Shown in pieces: positions 59,794 through 64,000 of a stretch of 64,000 nucleotides of DNA. The stretch covers positions 21,983-85,982 of the forward strand of contig CAJYKU010000030.1 of NCBI GenBank assembly GCA_913775175.1. The letters are read 5' to 3'. Source of the stretch: an uncultured Pantoea sp. (GTDB lineage Bacteria; Pseudomonadota; Gammaproteobacteria; Enterobacterales; Enterobacteriaceae). Position 1 is the first letter of the stretch, and each line of letters starts with the position of its first letter. The notes below the pieces were generated by a model. The model saw only the letters and a list, made by a program, of their open reading frames with translations, made no database searches and was not told the DNA's origin. The translations under genes and the position numbers were made by a program.

Positions 59794-61293
59794 ATGCTAC
59801 ATCTGTTTGCTGGTCTTGACCTGAGTACCGGCCTGTTATTGGTTCTAGCCCTGCTGTTTGTATTGTTTTACGAGGCAATCAACGGCTTCCACGACACAGC
59901 CAACGCGGTTGCTACCGTCATCTACACCCGTGCGATGCGGGCGCAGCTGGCAGTGGTAATGGCAGGTGTGTTCAACTTCTTTGGCGTATTGCTCGGCGGT
60001 CTGAGCGTGGCCTACGCCATTGTACATATGCTTCCTACCGACCTGCTGCTTAATGTCGGTTCGGCGCACGGCCTTGCCATGGTCTTTTCCATGTTGCTGG
60101 CTGCCATTATCTGGAACCTCGGCACCTGGTATCTGGGTCTGCCGGCCTCCAGTTCTCATACGCTGATAGGCGCTATCATCGGTATTGGTCTCACCAATGC
60201 GTTGATGACCGGCACATCAGTGGTTGATGCGCTTAACCTGCCGAAAGTGATCAATATCTTCCTGTCGCTGATTCTGTCGCCGATTGTTGGGTTGATCATT
60301 GCTGGCGGGCTGATCTTTCTGCTGCGTCGTTACTGGAGCGGCACCAAAAAGCGCGCGCGTATTCATATGACACCGGCTGACCGTGAAAAGATCGATGGCA
60401 AGAAAAAGCCGCCGTTCTGGACGCGTATCGCGCTGATTGTCTCTGCGATAGGCGTGAGTTATTCGCATGGTGCCAATGATGGTCAGAAAGGCATTGGTCT
60501 GATCATGCTGGTGCTGATTGGGGTTGCGCCTGCAGGCTTTGTGGTCAACATGAATGCCTCGGGTTATGACATCACCCGTACCCGCGATGCCGTTAATCAT
60601 CTGGAGCAGTATTACAGCCAGCATAGCGAATCACTCACGCACATTGTGCAGCTGGCTCCACCTGCGCTGCCAACGCCAGAAGAGGTGCCGAGCGGCCCGC
60701 AATCGTTCCATTGCGACAGCAGCCGTGCACTCCAGGCGATCGGCCAGGCTCAGGGAATGCTGAATGGCCTGCAGAGCTACGATCAGCTCTCGCCTGAGCA
60801 GCGCAGTCAGATGCGTCGCCTGCTGCTCTGTATCTCCGACACGGCGGATAAAGCAGCCAAACTGCCGGAGACCAGCGCAGACGATAAACGCTTCCTGAGC
60901 AAGCTCAAAGGTGATTTGCTGGGTACCATCGAATATGCGCCAGTATGGATTATTGTCGCTGTTGCGCTGGCACTTGGTATCGGGACGATGATTGGCTGGC
61001 GTCGTGTTGCCACTACCATTGGTGAAAAGATCGGTAAAAAAGGCATGACTTACGCACAGGGAATGTCAGCGCAGGTCACGGCTGCGGTCTCGATCGGTAT
61101 TGCGAGTTATACCGGTATGCCGGTATCCACCACGCATATCCTCTCCTCTTCCGTGGCCGGCACCATGCTGGTTGACGGCGGTGGATTGCAAAGCCGTACT
61201 ATCAAAAGTATTGCGATGGCGTGGGTCTTTACGCTGCCAGTCTGTATTTTGCTGTCAGGTGGTCTCTACTGGATAGCGCTGCATCTGATTTAA
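59794..61293 (+). CDS. pitA: Low-affinity inorganic phosphate transporter PitA
   Basis: PiT-family metal-phosphate:H+ symporter of 499 residues (same as E. coli). The start is the ATG at 59794 ([16 protein letters not shown]), as in E. coli; an in-frame upstream extension of 17 residues has no homology. Duplicated PiT signatures: [18 protein letters not shown] with [17 protein letters not shown], and [12 protein letters not shown] with [17 protein letters not shown]. About ten membrane segments with a central hydrophilic loop. Strong terminator follows. Confidence 0.97.
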   Translation: MLHLFAGLDLSTGLLLVLALLFVLFYEAINGFHDTANAVATVIYTRAMRAQLAVVMAGVFNFFGVLLGGLSVAYAIVHMLPTDLLLNVGSAHGLAMVFSMLLAAIIWNLGTWYLGLPASSSHTLIGAIIGIGLTNALMTGTSVVDALNLPKVINIFLSLILSPIVGLIIAGGLIFLLRRYWSGTKKRARIHMTPADREKIDGKKKPPFWTRIALIVSAIGVSYSHGANDGQKGIGLIMLVLIGVAPAGFVVNMNASGYDITRTRDAVNHLEQYYSQHSESLTHIVQLAPPALPTPEEVPSGPQSFHCDSSRALQAIGQAQGMLNGLQSYDQLSPEQRSQMRRLLLCISDTADKAAKLPETSADDKRFLSKLKGDLLGTIEYAPVWIIVAVALALGIGTMIGWRRVATTIGEKIGKKGMTYAQGMSAQVTAAVSIGIASYTGMPVSTTHILSSSVAGTMLVDGGGLQSRTIKSIAMAWVFTLPVCILLSGGLYWIALHLI

Positions 61294-61312
61294 TAGCCGC
61301 GATTATCCCGAT

Positions 61313-61343
61313 AAAAGAGCGACAGAGATGTCGCTCTTTTTTT
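61313..61343 (+). terminator. Bidirectional terminator pitA/uspB
   Basis: Twelve-base stem AAAAGAGCGACA / TGTCGCTCTTTT with GAGA loop, T-tract on both strands, between convergent pitA and uspB. Confidence 0.92.
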
Positions 61344-61369
61344 GCCGGCAGCAATCAATACCAGATGCA

Positions 61370-61705
61370 TTATTGCCAGATAGCCATCGCGATCAGGCTC
61401 ACCATCACCAAAAAACAGAGACCGCTGGTCAACATAAACTGACCGCGTACCCGCTCGCAGCGGCGAATAAATTCGTCGTCATGATGATCAAGATAGCGCC
61501 GCGCCCAGATATAGCGCACCAGCCGGACCTGCTTGCCCGGCTGACCATGCGAGGTGAAAAACCCGGCGCCATCAACATACTGATACAACAGTGGATCGCA
61601 GCCGCGCAATACATAGAGCAGCGCACGCAGAGAAGAGAAGTAGCGCGCCATATTTACCAGACAAACCACACAAAGAGCCCAAAAAAGCGCGATAGTGCTG
61701 ATCAT
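61370..61705 (-). CDS. uspB: Universal stress protein B
   Basis: 111-residue inner-membrane protein with two membrane segments (about 3-22 and 88-107), matching E. coli UspB ([29 protein letters not shown]). Start at the ATG at 61705, preceded by AAAAGGGGG. RpoS-dependent in E. coli. Divergent from uspA. Confidence 0.95.
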   Translation of the reverse strand: MISTIALFWALCVVCLVNMARYFSSLRALLYVLRGCDPLLYQYVDGAGFFTSHGQPGKQVRLVRYIWARRYLDHHDDEFIRRCERVRGQFMLTSGLCFLVMVSLIAMAIWQ

Positions 61706-62113
61706 ATATCCCCCTTTTGGCCGATACCGCAATGACGTGGCATGCAGCGGGGAAAAGCTGCCGACGCCCTGTGGACAATAAATCAGCCAGCGATCATCAG
61801 ATTGGCATTGTTGTTTTACAAATCTGCACATCGCCACCCGACAGCGGTGGCACACCTTCTCAGTGTAGAATATCTGTCTAAATTTTTGCCAGCGTCAACC
61901 GATCTTCAGGCTGCACCGGTTGCATCAGCGTAATGATCTCCGTTACGGCAGGTGCAGCATTTGTGCCTGACACTGACTATACTTGGAGAATAATAACAGA
62001 TCCTGCAGCCTGATTCGGTCACCGGCGCCTCATCGCCGTTTCGCGCTAAGGAATACGCCCGCCAGGGTACGCGGGAGGGTGACTGCCCTGAATTTCAGAA
62101 AGGAGTTTTAATT
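61706..62113. promoter_or_regulatory. uspB-uspA divergent intergenic region
   Basis: 408 bases holding both promoters. A small stem (CCCGC at 62058-62062 with GCGGG at 62071-62075) lies in the uspA leader, and AAAGGAG precedes the uspA ATG. No other gene or repeat seen. Confidence 0.5.
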
Positions 62114-62551
62114 ATGGCCTACAAACATATCCTGATTGCTGTCGATCTTTCGCCAGAAAGCCAGTTGCTGGTTGATAAAGCCGTCTCGCTGGCGCGTCCC
62201 TATGATGCGAAAATCTCTCTGATCCACGTTGATGTTAACTATTCTGATCTCTACACCGGCCTGATCGACGTCAATCTGGGTGATATGCAAAAGCGCATCT
62301 CGGAAGAGACGCACAGCGCGCTGAAAGCACTCTCTGCTAACGCCGGCTACCCGGTCACTGAAACGCTGAGCGGCAGCGGCGATCTCGGCCAGGTACTGGT
62401 AGACGCGATTAAAAAATATGATGTGGATATGGTGGTATGCGGACATCATCAGGACTTCTGGAGCAAACTGATGTCCTCCGCGCGCCAGCTGATTAATACG
62501 GTGCATATCGATATGCTGATTGTACCGCTACGCGATCCCGAAGATGAATAA
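62114..62551 (+). CDS. uspA: Universal stress protein A
   Basis: 145-residue cytoplasmic USP-fold dimer induced by growth arrest. [23 protein letters not shown] start and [14 protein letters not shown] end match enteric UspA. It lacks the GxxGx9GS ATP-binding signature, as is normal for UspA. The standard yhiN-pitA-uspB-uspA order is kept. Confidence 0.97.
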   Translation: MAYKHILIAVDLSPESQLLVDKAVSLARPYDAKISLIHVDVNYSDLYTGLIDVNLGDMQKRISEETHSALKALSANAGYPVTETLSGSGDLGQVLVDAIKKYDVDMVVCGHHQDFWSKLMSSARQLINTVHIDMLIVPLRDPEDE

Positions 62552-62553
62552 CC

Positions 62554-62583
62554 AACAGGCCGGTTGAACCGGCCTGTTTTTTA
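62554..62583 (+). terminator. uspA terminator
   Basis: Ten-base stem AACAGGCCGG / CCGGCCTGTT with TTGAA loop and a T-rich tract, immediately after the uspA stop. It also faces convergent rsmJ. Confidence 0.92.
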
Positions 62584-62611
62584 CCTGAAAGCGCCACTGA
62601 CGCCGGCACTG

Positions 62612-63361
62612 TTATGCCAGCGGTGGATAGATATCAAAGCGATGGCTTTTGGTAACAACTGCCGACTGTGTGGCAACGCCCGCCAGCGGCGGCGCATAGT
62701 CAGGACGTTTTACCACAATGCGCTTTTTCGCCAGACGCCGCGCAGGCTCCAGCAAGGCATCGGCATCTTCATCAGCACCAACCAGTGACTGAAACACACG
62801 CATCTCTTTTTTCACCATCGCGCTTTTCTGGCGATGCGGATACATAGGATCGAGATACACCACATCTGGCGCCGGGACAATGCTATTCAGCGCCTGCTGG
62901 CTCACTACATGCAGCAGCGTCAGTCTTTCGCGCAGCCAGCCGCCGATTTCCGCATCGGCATAGCCGCGCTGCAGACCATCGTCGAGCAGTGCTGCAACCA
63001 CCGGATGACGTTCAAGCATACGCACCCGACACCCCAGCGCCGCCAGCACAAAAGCATCACGCCCGAGTCCGGCAGTGGCGTCGATAACATCGGGCAGATA
63101 ACCCCCCCTGATGCCAACAGCTTTCGCTACCGCCTCGCCTCGTCCGCCACCAAACTTACGCCGGTGTGCCATCGCGCCTGAGACAAAATCAACAAAAATG
63201 CCGCCCAGCTTTGGCTCATCACGCTTACGCAACTCAAGATGCGAAGGTGTCATAACCAGCGCCAGCGGCGACGCCTCATCCTGCTCCAGCCCCCAGCGCG
63301 ACGCCAGCTGCAGTAAGGCACCGTTTCCGGTGACTGTTTCATCAACTAAACCAATTTTCAC
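62612..63361 (-). CDS. rsmJ: 16S rRNA (guanine1516-N2)-methyltransferase
   Basis: SAM-dependent methyltransferase of 249 residues (YhiQ). SAM-binding [19 protein letters not shown] and the catalytic-type DPMYPHR motif ([15 protein letters not shown]). Immediately follows prlC, whose stop codon is 2 bases upstream, so the two are co-transcribed as in E. coli. Confidence 0.96.
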   Translation of the reverse strand: MKIGLVDETVTGNGALLQLASRWGLEQDEASPLALVMTPSHLELRKRDEPKLGGIFVDFVSGAMAHRRKFGGGRGEAVAKAVGIRGGYLPDVIDATAGLGRDAFVLAALGCRVRMLERHPVVAALLDDGLQRGYADAEIGGWLRERLTLLHVVSQQALNSIVPAPDVVYLDPMYPHRQKSAMVKKEMRVFQSLVGADEDADALLEPARRLAKKRIVVKRPDYAPPLAGVATQSAVVTKSHRFDIYPPLA

Positions 63362-63363
63362 GC

Positions 63364-64000
63364 TCAGGCTTCTTCCAGGATACCGTAGTTCTTCAGCATC
63401 GCATCCAGCTGTGGCTCACGGCCACGGAAGCGCCTGAACAGCTCCATCGGCTCTTCTGAACCGCCACGCGTCAGAATGTTGTCGAGGAAAGCCTGACCGG
63501 TCTGACGATTAAAGATGCCCTCTTCAGCAAAACGCGAATAGGCGTCAGCAGCCAGTACATCTGCCCACAGATAGCTGTAATAGCCGGCTGCGTAGCCACC
63601 GGCAAAAATATGACTAAAGGCGTGCGGGAAACGCCCCCACTCCGGACTCGGCACCACTGCGACCAGCTTTTTCACTTCGCGCAGCGTTTCCAGAATACGG
63701 GCACCATTTTCCGGGCTGAATTCAGCATGCAGACGGAAGTCAAACAGACCAAACTCAAGCTGACGCAGAATAAACAGCGCTGCCTGATAGTTCTTCGCCG
63801 CCAGCATCTTATCCAGCAGTTCCTGTGGCAGCGGCTCGCCGGTTTCATAATGACCGGAGATAAACGCCAGCGCATCCGGCTCCCAGCACCAGTTTTCCAT
63901 AAACTGGCTCGGCAGCTCGACCGCATCCCACGGCACGCCATTGATACCGGAGACACCCGGTGCTTCAATACGGGTCAGCATATGATGCAGGCCATGACCA
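63364..64000 (-). CDS. prlC: Oligopeptidase A (partial, C-terminal part)
   Basis: About 212 C-terminal residues of the M3 thimet-type metallopeptidase OpdA (E. coli 680 residues), which degrades free signal peptides and other oligopeptides. Visible: [36 protein letters not shown]-like [13 protein letters not shown], and [18 protein letters not shown], all M3 C-terminal signatures. The HEFGH zinc site lies just beyond the right edge. Extends past 64000. Confidence 0.95.
   Translation of the reverse strand, partial: GHGLHHMLTRIEAPGVSGINGVPWDAVELPSQFMENWCWEPDALAFISGHYETGEPLPQELLDKMLAAKNYQAALFILRQLEFGLFDFRLHAEFSPENGARILETLREVKKLVAVVPSPEWGRFPHAFSHIFAGGYAAGYYSYLWADVLAADAYSRFAEEGIFNRQTGQAFLDNILTRGGSEEPMELFRRFRGREPQLDAMLKNYGILEEA

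Overview
The window reads as ordinary chromosomal DNA of a gammaproteobacterium in the order Enterobacterales, most likely an Erwiniaceae member (Pantoea/Erwinia/Mixta-like). This rests on near-identity of OmpR, EnvZ, PBP1a, Tex and PckA to the enteric proteins and on gene order matching the E. coli pabA-to-prlC arc (about 74-78 min), with many E. coli blocks missing. Nothing here is a phage, plasmid, insertion sequence, CRISPR array, rRNA or tRNA. The genus is an inference.

Layout. 1-2000: 3' part of pabA, the fic/yhfG toxin-antitoxin-like pair, and ppiA, all on the minus strand. 2074-3252: tsgA. 3420-9556: the minus-strand aroK-aroB-damX-dam-rpe-gph-trpS super-operon. 10039-13445: hofMNOPQ (type IV pilus-like DNA-use genes), divergent from mrcA (PBP1a). 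16324-22882: nudE, igaA, hslR, hslO, pckA. 22977-25051: ompR-envZ. 25525-28526: greB (inverted relative to E. coli) and tex. 28652-32441: a glucosylglycerate-phosphorylase-type GH13 enzyme where E. coli has feoABC, then bioH, gntX, nfuA. 32485-38393: malQ (without malP/malT) and glpR-glpG-glpE / glpD.

38519-48424 is the main accessory block, a myo-inositol catabolic cluster. iolD-iolG-iolE run leftward, iolC (fused to a DUF2090 domain) and the RpiR-type regulator iolR run rightward, and iolA-iolB run leftward. The encoded steps run from inositol dehydrogenation through dehydration, ring opening, isomerisation, phosphorylation, probable aldol cleavage and malonate-semialdehyde oxidation. No inositol transporter is present. 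A recurring TGAAA...TTTC palindrome lies only in the iol promoter regions and is a good candidate IolR operator.

48830-64000: yhhS and yhhT, a CSS-EAL c-di-GMP phosphodiesterase, proP with a structured leader, hemB, a small MarA/SoxS-like regulator with four C-terminal cysteines, a small unknown exported protein, an orphan capsule-type glycosyltransferase, then yhiN, pitA, uspB, uspA, rsmJ and the 3' end of prlC.

I did not find a clearly new multi-gene system. The observations most worth checking are the iol operator motif, Gln in place of the near-invariant Pro59 of OmpR, the Fic motif without its acidic residue, the solitary glucosylglycerate phosphorylase at the feo locus, the four-Cys regulator flanked by two long perfect inverted repeats, and the folded proP leader.
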